Part shown: piece after piece, positions 22,401-34,364 of the stretch
How positions within the stretch are numbered: position 1 is the first letter of the stretch
How the letters are laid out: each line of letters starts with the position of its first letter
Source of the DNA: Scedosporium boydii
Taxonomy: Eukaryota; Ascomycota; Sordariomycetes; Microascales; Microascaceae
NCBI GenBank assembly: GCA_002221725.1
Contig: NJFT01000173.1
Span: 25,144-89,143 of the forward strand
DNA: 64,000 nucleotides
Direction: 5' to 3'
Position numbers and translations under genes: made by a program
The notes under the pieces: generated by a model
What the model saw: the letters and a program-made list of their open reading frames with translations, nothing else
Told to the model about the DNA's origin: nothing
Database searches by the model: none

Positions 22401-23155
22401 GCTAATTCGGCCATGGAGCTGCGCCGGGAAGAGGGGCAAAAAGGTATTCAATTATCAACTATCACGAGCAAGGTGATACTTTGTGTTATTGGTGTTGTTG
22501 GTTTGTTGGCAGCGAATAGCGAATGACAATTGGGGTGGTGGTTGGCTTGGTGCGCTTTCGCTTTAGATGAGGGGCGGGGGGTGATGCTTGGTTGCTATGG
22601 AGCACTGACTTGGGGATTTTCCGAACTCGACACGACCGTGCTGCTTGGGCTGTGATGATATTGTCAGAGGAAGGTGAAAGATGGACACTAATAATAATGC
22701 AGCTCGGGTAAATGACACTGGAAGTAGTATAGATGTACCTCTTAGATACAAATTACCTGTGTAGCATACTTCTCTGCTCATCAAATTTACAGTTGTAACA
22801 TCAACCATTTTGCTTGTGACAGGGAATTTACAATCATCAAGGTCCCTCAAAAGCTCTATTGATTAATGTCCTGTTGAACTGTCAGCATTGATTGGTGCAC
22901 CTGACTTCATACGTCAGTGCCTGGCATTCCTCAAAGAGAGCAGTAACGACAATCAATATTGATCTCGCTCTCCCTGGGAGTAATGTTTGCGATATTTCCA
23001 ACATCATATCTGCATCTTCCAGATTGATCTATCTACTCCTGCTTCTTCTCTCTTTGGCGTCCAACCAGCATTTTCGCCTTCAATATTGTCTCGGTCGACC
23101 CCTAGACAACGTTGAGACATTGTGAGCCACGAAGCTATCATCCCGCCAAGCAGCC
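22401..23155. promoter_or_regulatory. Divergent promoter region between scm3 and atg6
   Basis: 755 bases separate the two start codons. The region must carry both promoters; no individual site could be assigned. Confidence 0.45.
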
Positions 23156-24750
23156 ATGGCGATATATTGTCAAAAATGTCGCCTGCCGCTGAAGCTCGAC
23201 AGTTCCTTGCAGAACTTGAATCCTGCTGCCTATGACCTTCTGGTGGGTTCGTATTTTGCAACTTTCCTCGAAATCCTCCTCCCCCGTGATACCTATAAAT
23301 CCTTGGCCATTGTCCGAAGAGCCTGCTTTGTTGACTCCGACCCTCAGCTTCTTCCTCGCAAAGCACAGTGAAGAAGGCAACAGAAACCTATCCGAGAGTC
23401 GCCCGCCCGCAGGAGAAACAAAGAAAAGCTCTGTACGGGAAAGTCTCCAACGATGCCATGGCGTCGACCTTCAAACGTCTTGCTGGCGGCCCCCACCTCG
23501 CTCCGCGAGACTCGTCCATGTCCTTCATATATCTTACCCAGTCCCAAGTTGCAGCACCTTTGCCGTCGCCTCGCCAAGATGCTCCTCATGCCACCAGACC
23601 ACCGCCGAACATTGACGACAGGAATGCAGACGCAAATGGTGACCAGGATACGATCCAGACGTACGAGATGGAGCGCATGAACAAGCTTTTCGAGATTTTG
23701 TCGGCTCGGTCCGATATCGACCATCCGGTATGCGTCGAGTGTACCGATATCCTCATCGATGAGTTGCAGAGGAGGCTTGAGACGGCTACCAAGGAGAGAG
23801 ACGCCTACATCTCCTATTTGAAACAGCTCCAGGCGGATGAACCCGCCGACGATGATCTCAGGACCCAGGAAGAGGCCCTAAAGAAGGTCGAGAGCGAAGA
23901 AGCAGATGCCATGGCGCTGTTATTACGACTTGAAAAGGAAAAGGAAGCAGCAGACGAGGAAATCCTCACTTTGGAGGAGGAGGCAGTCCAACTAGACTTT
24001 GAGGAGGAGACGTTCTGGCGCGAGAGGAATGAGTTCACCACGAAGCTCACGGAATTTCAGAATGAACGTGACAGCATCAAATCCAAATCCGACCACGACG
24101 CCCAGCTCCTGGAGAAATTGCAGCGTTCAAATGTCTACAATGACACCTTCTGCATCAGCCATGACGGGACTTTTGCGACCATCAACGGCCTTCGCCTAGG
24201 CCGGTTATCGAGTAGGCCTGTGGACTGGCCAGAGATCAACGCCGCTTGGGGCCATGCGCTTCTCCTCTTGGTCACCGTTGCCGAAAAGCTTAATTTCAAG
24301 TTTACCGGCTTCGAACCTCAGCCCATGGGAAGCACCTCCAAAATCATCCGACTCGACTACCCTTCACCCTCATCAAGTCGACTTGCAGGGGACCGGGGCG
24401 CCCATGCGCCTCCCCCGGCCCCGAAGCGTACAGCTTTGGAGCTTTACTCATCGGGAGACACTCCTTTGGGCTTAACATTCATGCATCGTAAGCTCAACAC
24501 TGCCATGGTGGCTTTCCTCGAGCTTGTCCGCCAGTTGGGGGCTTTTGTCGAGCGAGAAACGAATGTCAGCGGTCGATCCTCGCTCAAGCTGCCCTACAAG
24601 ATTCAGGGTGAACGAATAGGCGATGTTAGCATAAAGCTCGGCATTGCACAGGACGAGTCATGGACGAAGGCATGCAAACTTACACTCACATGCTGCAAGT
24701 TTTTGCTCGCTCATGCTAGTAACATCAGCACTCGAGCTCGCAGTGAGTAA
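23156..24750 (+). CDS. atg6: Beclin-1 homologue Atg6/Vps30
   Basis: A subunit of both phosphatidylinositol 3-kinase complexes, acting in autophagosome formation (with Atg14) and endosome-to-Golgi sorting (with Vps38). Exons 23156-23246 and 23348-24750 give 497 aa. Exon 1 encodes MAIYCQKCRLPLKLDSSL with the first CxxC pair; the second pair, CVEC, is near residue 170. SMSFIYLTQSQV is the conserved short motif before the disordered N-terminal segment. A coiled coil (about 190-290, Glu/Lys/Leu-rich) is followed by the evolutionarily conserved domain, including DTFCISHDGTFATINGLRLG and INAAWGHALLLLVTVA. The intron uses a GTTCGT donor; two acceptors (before 23348 or before 23369) both keep frame, and I prefer the first. 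Confidence 0.93.
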
Positions 24751-25849
24751 TGCAGCCAGACCTACTAAGGTTCCTTTGATTTTCTTTCTTCTTCTTATTT
24801 TTTTCTTCTTATTTTTTTCTTCTTTTCTTTTCTCTTTGCGGCGCGTTACTTTCGTGAAGAACAACGCTCGACCTCTTGTATTCTATATGCATTCTTGTTT
24901 TTCATTTGGAGGCATTAAATCATGCAAAGCATTCGCGGACTCGATACGGCGTTGGAAAGGGGAATATGCGGGTGTCATGGCGCTTCCTAGATTTGAAGGG
25001 TAATTCGGCAAATAGGTAGAGGCAAGAAGGAAGAAACTTGGCGTGCCTGCTTCCTTTGTCAACAGAAAAGAAAAGGCACAGTAACTAAGTGTCAACTTCA
25101 TGTTTCTTAGATATTAAATGGGGTAAAGCTATGAATGGCATGCGGAATACCGAACACCGACGCCATGTTTTCTTAGATTCCGCTATTGACCAAGAAGACA
25201 AAGAAACAAACGAACTGACGCCAAACCTTCCTCGTAAACGACCATGGCAAACCATCAGTACAGAAAGCTCGGGGGGTTGATATGAAAAGAAAGACGGAAG
25301 GGGGACTGAGGCTATTGAAAACAAAGGTGGAGGGTCATGCGGGCGGGCGGCGATACACCTTGAGGGTATCAAAAGCAGACATTCTGCCCGCCTAGCTCAT
25401 GTGCCGGATGATGTATGGCGCAATGCTCGGCTCTTAGAAGACGGATATGAGAGTGGCGGTGAGAGGAGAAGCAAAAATTGGTGAAAGTGAGGCAAGCTGG
25501 AGCAGAAAAGACATAAAACGACCCGCTGCGCTTCAATCCATAGGAGGGAGCCCTCCGGGTGAGGTGAGTAGAGCGGGATCGTAAGTCGATCCACCGATGT
25601 CCATGCCAACCTGCTCCCAAGCGAAGTGCGACCACTTATTAGGGCTTGACGACCTTGCTGTTTTTGATAACGATGGGGAATAACCACCACGGCGCGGAGC
25701 TTGGAGAATCGATGCTGTGTTCTTACTCTATTCGCGTATACATGATCTATGCCAGAGCTCAACTTCCGCAACGGATACGCAAAGTGCTGCAGGGTGCACC
25801 GATGTTGCCTTCAGTCGCATATTCGCAATGTCGAACCTCTTCCGCTAGT
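24751..25849. other. Convergent 3' intergenic region between atg6 and ck2 alpha
   Basis: About 1.1 kb with no recognised gene. It begins with a long pyrimidine tract (separate entry). Confidence 0.4.
24778..24836 (+). repeat. Pyrimidine tract with CTTCTTATTTTTTT tandem unit
   Basis: A near-pure T/C run of about 60 bases just after the atg6 stop, including two adjacent copies of a 14-base unit. It probably lies in the 3' untranslated region or the downstream element of atg6. Confidence 0.7.
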
Positions 25850-27456
25850 CTAGTTGTTGGCAGCTGCACTAGCCGCCGCGGCAGCGTTCGCAGCCAAGTG
25901 CTGTTTGAAAATGGCCTCATCTCGAACAGGATTGAAGTAAGGATGAGCTTGAGCTTCCTTGGCAGTCAGACGCTCCTAAAACAGGGTTAGGTGAGTGAGT
26001 GGACGGAAGGAGAAGGAGAAAGGTCTCATACCTGATGGTCGTATCGCAACAGCTTGTCTAGGAAGTCGATAGCTTCGTTGCTCACGAATCTTTGATTTTC
26101 GGTCGTAATAAAACTGTGCCAAGGCTTTCTGGGGAACCTGCCAATAATGTCGTCATACTGGGTGTCCAGTTCGATTTCGTATTTATCTAGGTAGTCGAAG
26201 AGGTCGCTGGTGCCGAGAACCTTGGCAATTTTGACAAGCTGATCAGAATTGCTCTGGCCATGGAAGAACGGCTCCTTTCTGAAGATCATCGACGCGAACA
26301 TAGCCCCCAAGCTCCACATATCCAAGCTGTAGTCGTATTCCTGGAAATCAACAAGCAACTCGGGTCCCTTGAAATAGCGAGATGCCACGCGCACGTTATA
26401 TTCGGTTCCGGGGTGGTAGAACTCGGCCAACCCCCAGTCGATGAGGCGCAACTAGAGGTAGGCGAACAGCTATGTTAGCAGCCAGTAAATGATAAGAGGC
26501 TTCGATGCGAGCACATCGGAGACCTGAAAGTCGGAGACGAGCGTTACAGCGCCAGATCGTTGAGGTACGCACTTTTCTGTTCTCATGGTCGATCATAACG
26601 TTATGAGGTTTCACGTCTCGATGCATGATGCCTTTGCTGTGGCAAAAGTCGAGGGCCTTGAGGAGCTCAAAGATGTAATACCTAACATCTAGATCCGTGA
26701 ACTTCGGATAGAGGTTCCTGAAGTCGGTATTGTTGACATGCTCAAAGATGAGAGAGGGCGTTTTGCTCTACGGGTTCCAAAGCAACATCGGTGAGTCAGT
26801 CTCTGCGGATTGCGAATAGGAACGGCAGATAAGGGAGTATTGTCTTGAGGTAACGCAGGGGAGGGAGGATGACTGACCTGTGAATCCCTCACGACGTCCA
26901 GAAGGGCAACTACATTCGGACCACCAGCAAGATTCTGAAGAATCTTGATCTCTCGCTTAATCTTCTTCTTCTTCACCGGCTTGAGGACCTTGATGACGCA
27001 TTTCTGGTAGTTCACCACATTGATGCCTTCGAACACTTCTGAATATTTGCCACGACCTATTCCCACCACGGAGGGGCTCGGTTAGCACGACACGCCCGCA
27101 ATCGTATCGGGTCGTTTCCGTCGCGCGGCCGCGGGACGAGAAGACGCAACCAAAAGGCATCGCCTGCTGCCAGGTAGGGGCTTGATGAAGGGCATACCAA
27201 TCTTGCGAACAACTTCGTAGTTCTCGAGGACACCCCAGCCTATCGTACCGTTAGCTACTGTTCTGCTGGTTCGACCGCGCCTCGGAGTAGAGCACGATCC
27301 AATGGACAGGAGCGCGGCAACGGCGAGTAATCGACTGAATGCACACTGCCGGAGGGAGATAGTTCAGTGGTGTTGCGACTTACTGATGTTGACACTGTCG
27401 TAATCCCAATACGACCTGGGCATGTTCTGATTGACGTCGGCGTAGACCCGAGCCAT
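25850..27456 (-). CDS. cka1: Casein kinase 2 catalytic subunit alpha, six exons
   Basis: A Ser/Thr kinase that phosphorylates acidic sites in nucleus and cytosol. Exons 27456-27384, 27239-27198, 27056-26878, 26767-26573, 26451-26032 and 25975-25850 give 344 aa, the usual length for CK2 alpha. Seen in order: [20 protein letters not shown], the Gly loop [12 protein letters not shown], the basic cluster [12 protein letters not shown] that binds acidic substrates, [12 protein letters not shown] (catalytic loop), [11 protein letters not shown] (the CK2 form of DFG) and [20 protein letters not shown]. The last exon ends in an Ala/Asn-rich tail. All exon joins keep frame and have GT..AG borders. Identity is secure. 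Confidence 0.96.
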
Positions 27457-28645
27457 CGTGGACGAAGAGGGTCGGTCTATTGCAGCCGACGTGCTTCGAA
27501 GAGAGTTAATACGGAGACGGGTAGAATCGACGCGCAGTTGGGGAAGTTAGTCGCGGGGTTGTAACTGGGTAGTATTGATGCATTCGAGATTTGACATGCG
27601 ATCAGCTTGTTCGCGATGATTGAGGGGTGCAAATGGGAGAAGGGGCGGGGCAAGACTCTGTTCTCGGTTTTTGGTTGGTGGCTGCGCATGGCAGGAAAAT
27701 CGCACAGTGGAGAAGCCCACAATCCCAAGCCACAGTCACGATTTAGTGGGCACATCAATTGATTGTTGAGGTGTCTAGGTGCATCAGTACGAAGTACAGC
27801 ACAGGCTTGATCAAATAATTAAAGATCCATTGATTTGATAAATTTATTCCTTACGAAGGGACTAGAGGGAGAGCATCGGCTATCATACACATCGACCGAC
27901 TGCTGTGGTTACTACGAGGCCATCCCAGGCCATACAACTAATTCATGCTTGCTTCAGGAGCTCATACGGAATGTGGGCGGTATCAGGACGACCTCGGGGA
28001 TTTGGACGAACACGCAACTTGTGTAGAGAAACTCGGGCCCACCCAAACACTGTCAATCAGTCGCCTTACTTTGTCCGTGTCCACGGCGAACTTACAAGAG
28101 TGAGTTCAGGTTAGATCACACACAAAGGATCTGTAAAAACGATGTGACGATCGACAAGAGCGTTGAAGAATTCCTTGGCTACTCAGTTGCATGGGGGACG
28201 GGGACTTTAAAAGGCCAAATATGACCCGGAAGGGATGGGCCGGTGTCAAAAGGGTCTGGGCAACATAGGTCTCAACCAAGTCGAGTGTTCATGTCCGCGA
28301 AGATTTCGTGTGGCCGCTGGAACTTTCGGTGTAAAGGCTACGGAATGTGGGATTCATGTTAGCTTCCTCAGATGACGGGTATAGATGCAGAGGAGAACGG
28401 CTGGAGTGATGAAACCTTCAGAGAGAAGATTAGGGGTCGCCATGACGGTGCTATATTGAGAAGCTGATAGCACCAGTCCGTATAAGGATGACAACATGGG
28501 TCATCATGAGGTATCGAGGATGGGGAGAATGAAAGAAAGCTAAGCTAGACATACCAGGGCGACGAAATCCTTTCTCCGACGGTGGCCTAGGACCTCTTCG
28601 ACTCTTGGCTAGCAATCCCAGACTGCCATGACCCGCCGCGACAGC
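27457..28645. other. Intergenic region upstream of ck2 alpha
   Basis: About 1.2 kb holding the CK2 promoter and the 3' side of the DUF3807-like gene. One copy of TACGAAGTA is at 27788-27796. No gene is recognised. Confidence 0.4.
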
Positions 28646-29218
28646 TCAATCGTAATTAAGGCTGTCTAATCCAGGCTCAACAACATCCCATGTACGCTTC
28701 CTTAGATCAACCTTCGGCTCGTGGTTCGCCTGTTGGATCTGTTTACCCCTACGCTTGCGCTTCTTTGCTCCTGTTTTCGCGGGCTGGACTTCATTTTTCG
28801 GAAGGTCATGGGCAGCATGGGTTTTATTCGCCGCGGGAGGGCTATCCTCGGCCGGGGATGCGGATGTGGACGGACGCGGTAGAGCAACGATATCCTTGCT
28901 GTCTTTCTTGGTCGTACGGCGTAATGCGTGGAGCTCCGAGTGCCTGAATATCTCTATTTGCTCATCTGTCAAGGTTCGCTTAACACCATCGGGGTAGTAT
29001 CCCAATGCGTCGTCACCGTCTTCCTGCCATTCCCTATCTAGGGATGAAGGTCTGTCGTCAAATTGCAAGGGACTATCTTGGGCATGGCTCGGGGGTAGCT
29101 CGACACGCTCATTCGGGCGAAGAAACTGGGTACTGAATGCTTTGACCGCCTCATCCGAGAAGTGCGCCACGAAGAAGTCGGAGATGTCATTCTTTTCATA
29201 GAAAAACATGTTAACCAT
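28646..29218 (-). CDS. DUF3807-like conserved fungal protein
   Basis: A 190-aa open frame. The block ALGYYPDGVKRTLTDEQIEI (about 72-91) and the extreme C terminus TWDVVEPGLDSLNYD resemble the small conserved fungal family DUF3807, as I remember it. Between them lies a Ser/Pro/Ala-rich segment and a basic run, AKKRKRRGKQ, that could be a nuclear localisation signal. The N-terminal helix NDISDFFVAHFSDEAVKAF fits the family's opening helix. The frame is open for two codons above the ATG at 29218 and is preceded by TTGTTAG, a possible splice acceptor, so a short upstream exon may exist; I could not place it. Function is unknown. Confidence 0.6.
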   Translation of the reverse strand: MVNMFFYEKNDISDFFVAHFSDEAVKAFSTQFLRPNERVELPPSHAQDSPLQFDDRPSSLDREWQEDGDDALGYYPDGVKRTLTDEQIEIFRHSELHALRRTTKKDSKDIVALPRPSTSASPAEDSPPAANKTHAAHDLPKNEVQPAKTGAKKRKRRGKQIQQANHEPKVDLRKRTWDVVEPGLDSLNYD

Positions 29219-30806
29219 CGCGTGCTAACAAAACGACCACAGCAACCAAGAATTTAGCTTGGAGAAACTCACACTTGAGACCAGTGGTATCTGAAAGCTT
29301 GTCTGTGCAGTACCCGACATGTCCTGCCTCGTCGGTGGGCTGGATTTGGCGCTTCGCAGATGGTTGAAGATGGGAAGATGTTATCTCTCCGTCCTTCATA
29401 ATCTTAAAGATTCAATGTTTAGATTCACCAACTTGCGGAAAGATAGGAAGTTTATGAAGTAGTTTACCTCGTAATACCAGGCACCCAAGCACTAGAATAC
29501 TGCATCACGTGCGCCCCCTTGGTCATTTACAGGGATCAATCCAACTGATCAATTGATCCATTCAAGCACTCCCTGGCGACAGATCAAATCGCAGCACAAG
29601 TTGATGGGAACAAATCCACACCCGCTCATGGAAAGCACTTCTTTTCCTTGTCTCTTAGATAAAAAGTTGATTGTGTAGTCTTGAAATCCCGACTCTTCGC
29701 ATTTTCTCGGCGCCCGGAATAAGCCAGCTATCAACGCCTGAAATACCAACAAACAAGAACAGGCCTCAGAAACCATATATAACCACATCAGTCATGTATC
29801 AACAATATAATAATATACCTTGCATAGCGCGCAAACAGCATATAAATCCAGAGCCAAGTCGCATGAATCGGTCGTTATCGCCAATTGAAAGGATACACAA
29901 TCTCGTCCGCAGCACATCATATGTTGCCAACCCCCCAACTCGGCCACGGCTAACTCCTCCTTGACAATCCCGATGTTTAGTAGCGATGGAGGATTGCGAG
30001 ATTGGTTCGTAAAAAGCCAAGGAAGAACGGGGAAGAGATATTCGGGGACGGGCAGGTGGACAAGGGTGAAAGTGTGATACGGGCCTTGCCACCAGTAGGG
30101 AAGAAGTCTCTGCCATTCAATCGCTCATCTTCGTGGCCAACAGCATGTTGAAGCGTATAATATGCCAACAGCAGATAAAATCCTCTCAGAGGCGGACATG
30201 GACTTGGTGAATTTAAGTGAAAATGGGGTGAAGTGAGTGAGATTGAGACACCAGGAGTTACCTTGTCCGAGTTGAGCAGCGTTAAAGAAATTCTCAAAAC
30301 CTCGAACTGTGATGGATTCTTGAGGGAACCCGGAGACGAGCAACCAGAAAGGCGGCGATCAGCTAAACGGAGCGAGGAGTGAGTCCGGAGGAAATTTGGT
30401 GGATCATGACTCGGTGGTGGTAAGATAGAACTCTCCATCGGCGATGAGTCGAAACGAAGATGAAAACGGCTGTGTCCATAAATGCTGGAACTGATATGAA
30501 TTCTTGATGCTCCGTAAGAAGGATAAATAAAGTCGAGCCGGACTCCTTGTGAGAAAGCTCACCTCGAACCACTCAAGTAATTGCTCGGCAGAGTTTTCAT
30601 TTCCAGTTGAGCGAGCATATTTTCCAGCGAAGGCTTCGTGAACGTAAGGAAATGTTAGAGAGAAAGTTCCCTCTTTACATGAATTTTTGATGAAAAGTGA
30701 ATAATCTGGGTTTCTAGGGCGACGCGTCCCCAATGGCTTCGGATCATGGAAACTCGTAAGGCAGTTCATAAGAATGACCAATGGAGAAAAGAGAAGGGCG
30801 GGAAGC
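29219..30806. other. Intergenic region, about 1.6 kb, no gene recognised
   Basis: Several short open frames occur on both strands but none has a recognisable motif or a sensible splice structure. The right part is the 3' side of the gene ending at 30807. Confidence 0.4.
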
Positions 30807-31483
30807 TCATTTTGAACTAAGAAGAGCAAGAGCACTTTGGAACGCTCGGAGGACTTCATCATCTGGTCATCGGAGAAATTGTTAACCACCTGGCCGGACA
30901 AGCACTTTGTTAGAGCGCAGTGATAAGGCAGGCAACTCACAGTGTTTTTGTTTTTGCGCCATGCTCTCTTCCGACAGTGTCACGTATCGCTGCCGTGTCT
31001 GTAGCCGCTTCGTGGCTCGCTCATTGTCGTGAGCTGCAGAGGCTGATGCCCATATATTAAAATACTGAAAAAGAGATAATCAGCAATCAGCCGTGATAAG
31101 CTCACTGTGAGGGGATACAGAGAGGTTTTTACCTTTGATAAGCGCTCAAATTCGTCGAGGACCGCACGCTCATGCGTGTCCGCTTCCGCCAATGCCTTTT
31201 CATACCGGGATTGAAAATCGTCCCAATCAAATGGAGGAAGGAGGCCGGGTGTACTGGGTGTGGTTTGGGTTGTGTTTGCTAAGATTTGGTCGGGTCGGGG
31301 TTCTGGTGTGATGGCCATCGCCCCCTGAGAATTGAAGGACTTCTGTCTTCCATCACCGCCTGCACTTCGGAGCGCGATCGCTGCTGAGGCGGCATCGTCA
31401 TGTATTGGCCCATTAAGTGTTGAGGAGTTACTCTCTAGGCCATCTAACACGGGCGCAGCGCTGGCTTCTAAATTGGATGCCAT
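30807..31483 (-). CDS. Conserved fungal protein of unknown function, three exons
   Basis: Exons 31483-31133, 31064-30941 and 30862-30807 give 176 aa. The N-terminal 70 residues are Ser/Ala/Thr-rich. The conserved part starts at PPFDWDDFQSRYEKALAE and runs through a charged helical stretch, LDEFERLSK, then YFNIWASASAAHDNERATKR, SMAQKQKHYDEVLRAFQ and ends SALALLSSK. Heptad-like spacing suggests a coiled coil. The short third exon was found from frame: donor CACT/GTGAGT joined to the acceptor before 30862 gives HYDEVLRAFQ. I recall similar short proteins in other filamentous fungi but no named family. The gene is divergent from atg14. Confidence 0.7.
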
Positions 31484-32693
31484 GGCCAAGGTCTTGTGTT
31501 CTCGCAAACTGCCGATCAAATATTGGAAGCAGCTGGAAGAGTAAAGGTTGATAACAGGTATCAAGGCTGTGATGGGTCAAACGCGGGAAGAAGAAGAAGT
31601 GTGCTGTTTGTGTGTGCTGTTTGTGTGTGCGTGGGTTCTGGTCTTGCCAGCTATAGGTGTTGATGCCTGAGGGGTGGGTGTGTCCAGTTAGGCACAGAGA
31701 AGACTTCTCGCGCAATTAATTGGTTTGCCTTTGGCTCATGAGAAGGTGTTCGGAAATAGTGATGATAATGGCCGAGATGCGAGAATGCGCAAATTCGGGA
31801 AACAGGTTCTTGTTTCTAGACTTCTGTAGAGTTTGATGCGGTCAGAGCAGAGCTGGAAACTTCCACTGGCTAGGCTCCTACTGAGACAAGGATAGACCAG
31901 GTCGGGTTCATGGCTGTAGAGCTTGAGAGTTCAGGTCGAAAGAGTAATTGAGATTGGTCAAACCGCAGGTTGTCTCCGGTCGGTCAGGGTGGGTTGATGG
32001 TGGCTGGCCTTGTGCCGCCGATCTTGAGCATCGAAGTTGCTGTGTTGATTTGATTGTTGCTTTGTTCAATGTTGGTTCAATGTTGTTGATTGCCCCGTTC
32101 AGTGCTTCTTCAGCGGGTGCTAGAATCTGCCTGGGACACCGAAGTGATCAGTGGACCCCACCATGGAATGAGTCAAATAAACTAACTTTGAAGCTTCAAC
32201 GCCCCCAAACAATTGAAGCTTCTAATTGTTAGCGCGCTCCTTTGTCTTGGGGCCTCATTGGTCTCTGCCTCTGCCTCTGCCTCCAGGCTGCACTCGTCCA
32301 ATTCAATCGGGATCGCGATCAAATGATCGTTCAGTTATAAATAGCGCCCACGCCAGCGTGTAGTGACAAAACTTCAAGCTGAACCCAGTCTCAATCGATG
32401 ACAGTTGGCGATTGACGCTTGGCCCCGTGACCAGGTCACCAACAATATTTGAACGAGACTCAACAGCAGCTTGTGATCTTTTCAGTGTGGACAACTGAGG
32501 CGTCAAAGAAGACGCCGACCTGCAACATTCCGTCGCAACTCTCTTCATCTATCTTAGTTCTCCACCTATCGGGCAGGACATCGCCTGCATCCCGTCTCAT
32601 TATTGCAAGTCTTCTCCTCAAGTCTCTCTCATCCACACCACCATACTTCACACCTGTCCCTACCGGTCTCCTGTAGGCCGAGGATTTCATCCC
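31484..32693. promoter_or_regulatory. Divergent promoter region upstream of atg14
   Basis: About 1.2 kb between two divergent start codons. It includes a (TCTGCC)n-like run at 32264-32284. No individual sites were assigned. Confidence 0.4.
32264..32284 (+). repeat. TCTGCC short tandem repeat
   Basis: Three to four tandem copies of a six-base unit (TCTGCC) in the divergent promoter region. Confidence 0.6.
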
Positions 32694-34262
32694 ATGGCTC
32701 ACCCTTCAGGGATATTGAATTGCGACATCTGTAGTCGGCCGCATCACCCAACTCGCCTCCCATTTCTCTGTGCTGTCGATGCGAGGAACAGCTGTTATGA
32801 GGGTCGCGTCCGCATGTTGCAGGCGTTGCTCGAGAATGAAGAGCTCCGGGGCCGCATCGATGGCTTCGTTTCCCAGGCTGATGGGGAACTAGGTGAAAGT
32901 GCATCGCCTTCTTCGTTGCCCGCCAAGAAACTGGCGATGGAATCCCTGGTATCTCGCCAGTCCGCCGCAGAAGATAGAACTGCCCAGATCTTGGCACGTG
33001 CCGAGAAACTGCGCGCCGATGTTGAGTCTGCTCGAGCCGAAATCAACGCCAGGCGCGAGACCAACACGAGGCGGAGATCCGATTTAGCGTCGGTTTCAAA
33101 TGGTATTGAAGCCCGAAGAACCAAGGCTCTGGGCGAAACCGAGAACGCCACTCTCTCGCTTCGGGGTCGATGGAACCGCAATTCCGACCAAATGGCCGGT
33201 ACTCGTGCCTTTCTTTGTAAGGAGGCCGCCAAGCTGTACGGGCTGAAGAGAATCAAGAAAGGATCCTCGAAATATGAGTACAAGCTTGGAGGGATAGACG
33301 TCATAGATCTCATGTCGATGAATGGTAAGGAACCGAGCCAAAACCCCCTGTTTGTTGTTTGTTTTTGTGCAGCTTCCATCCACCTCCAGCCACCATTTCT
33401 CATTTTCGCCATGCCGCGAGGAATTATGAGATCAAGTGCTCTAACCTGCTTCTCAGCTCTGCCGCCGGAAGTCATCTCAACTTCCCTTTCCCACATTGCT
33501 CACATTCTGATATTGGCGTCGCATTATCTCGCCCTTCGGTTGCCGGCTGAGATAAATATGCCGCGTAGTGACCATCCCCGGCCGACCATTTACAACTTGG
33601 CGTCGTCGTATCGTCACGCAGATGGCGAGGACCAGTCTCTTGGTAACGCCAAGATTAGACAGTCCAACGGCGATGATACCAGTGGCAACAATCGGGGTCA
33701 GTCGGATTTTGGTGGAGGTCGAAATCGCGATCTCGGCAACACATCCCGCCCACGGCCGCTGTTCGTCGACAAACCTCTCCCCGTCCTCGCAAAGGAGGAC
33801 CCCTCCGCCCATTCCTTCTTCCTCGAGGGTGTCACCCTCCTCGCATATGACATTGCGTGGGCCTGCCTGACTCAGAATGTTCCGATTGGTGATCGCGGGT
33901 CGTTCGAGGACCTCTGCAATATGGGCCGTAATCTCTACAACCTCTTGATCGGCCAGCAGCTGCACAACACGCAAACGCCGAAGCTCTACCCTCCCCTTTC
34001 GGCCCCTAGCAGTACCTCGGATGGTGATGATCCAGACCAAACAAAGGCAGGGCTTCCTCCTCCCGTGATGGGTCGATTTTCTCATGGCACGACGCACACC
34101 TTTCTTGGTAGTGCCAGCGGTACAGAGTTTATCCGATCGTTCAGGTTGCCGACACCGATAAAGTTGGCGGACAAACTCAAGAAGAAGTTGATGAGCGAGT
34201 TGACCGTACCGGAGTGGGAAGTCGTAGAAAATGGTGATTGGGAGCCTGATGGTGCCATGTAG
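32694..34262 (+). CDS. atg14: Autophagy protein Atg14 (Barkor/UVRAG family)
   Basis: The subunit that directs the Vps34-Vps15-Atg6 lipid kinase to autophagosome formation sites. Exons 32694-33324 and 33457-34262 give 478 aa. The N terminus holds CDICSRPHHPTRLPFLCAVD, the Cys-bearing opening of filamentous fungal Atg14. A Glu/Arg/Ala-rich coiled coil follows (about 70-170). After the intron, LPPEVISTSLSHIAHILILA and ASHYLALRLPAEI are the conserved core, and GRFSHGTTHTFLGSASGTEF and PEWEVVENGDWE are near the C terminus. The 132-nt intron has GT..AG borders and the correct phase. atg6, encoding its direct partner, lies 8 kb upstream on the same strand. Confidence 0.88.
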   Translation: MAHPSGILNCDICSRPHHPTRLPFLCAVDARNSCYEGRVRMLQALLENEELRGRIDGFVSQADGELGESASPSSLPAKKLAMESLVSRQSAAEDRTAQILARAEKLRADVESARAEINARRETNTRRRSDLASVSNGIEARRTKALGETENATLSLRGRWNRNSDQMAGTRAFLCKEAAKLYGLKRIKKGSSKYEYKLGGIDVIDLMSMNGKEPSQNPLFVVCFCAASIHLQPPFLIFAMPRGIMRSSALTCFSALPPEVISTSLSHIAHILILASHYLALRLPAEINMPRSDHPRPTIYNLASSYRHADGEDQSLGNAKIRQSNGDDTSGNNRGQSDFGGGRNRDLGNTSRPRPLFVDKPLPVLAKEDPSAHSFFLEGVTLLAYDIAWACLTQNVPIGDRGSFEDLCNMGRNLYNLLIGQQLHNTQTPKLYPPLSAPSSTSDGDDPDQTKAGLPPPVMGRFSHGTTHTFLGSASGTEFIRSFRLPTPIKLADKLKKKLMSELTVPEWEVVENGDWEPDGAM

Positions 34263-34364
34263 TGTTTAATGATACAAATCCCATCAAGAATTCCGAGAGA
34301 GGATCGACGCCCTTTGGCGGCGAAAGAAGTGATGGTTCCGTGATCGTGCCCTGTCTTTGTTGGC

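Noticed and set aside
32795..33496. 233-codon minus-strand frame
   Set aside because: Antisense to atg14 exon 1 and spanning its intron.
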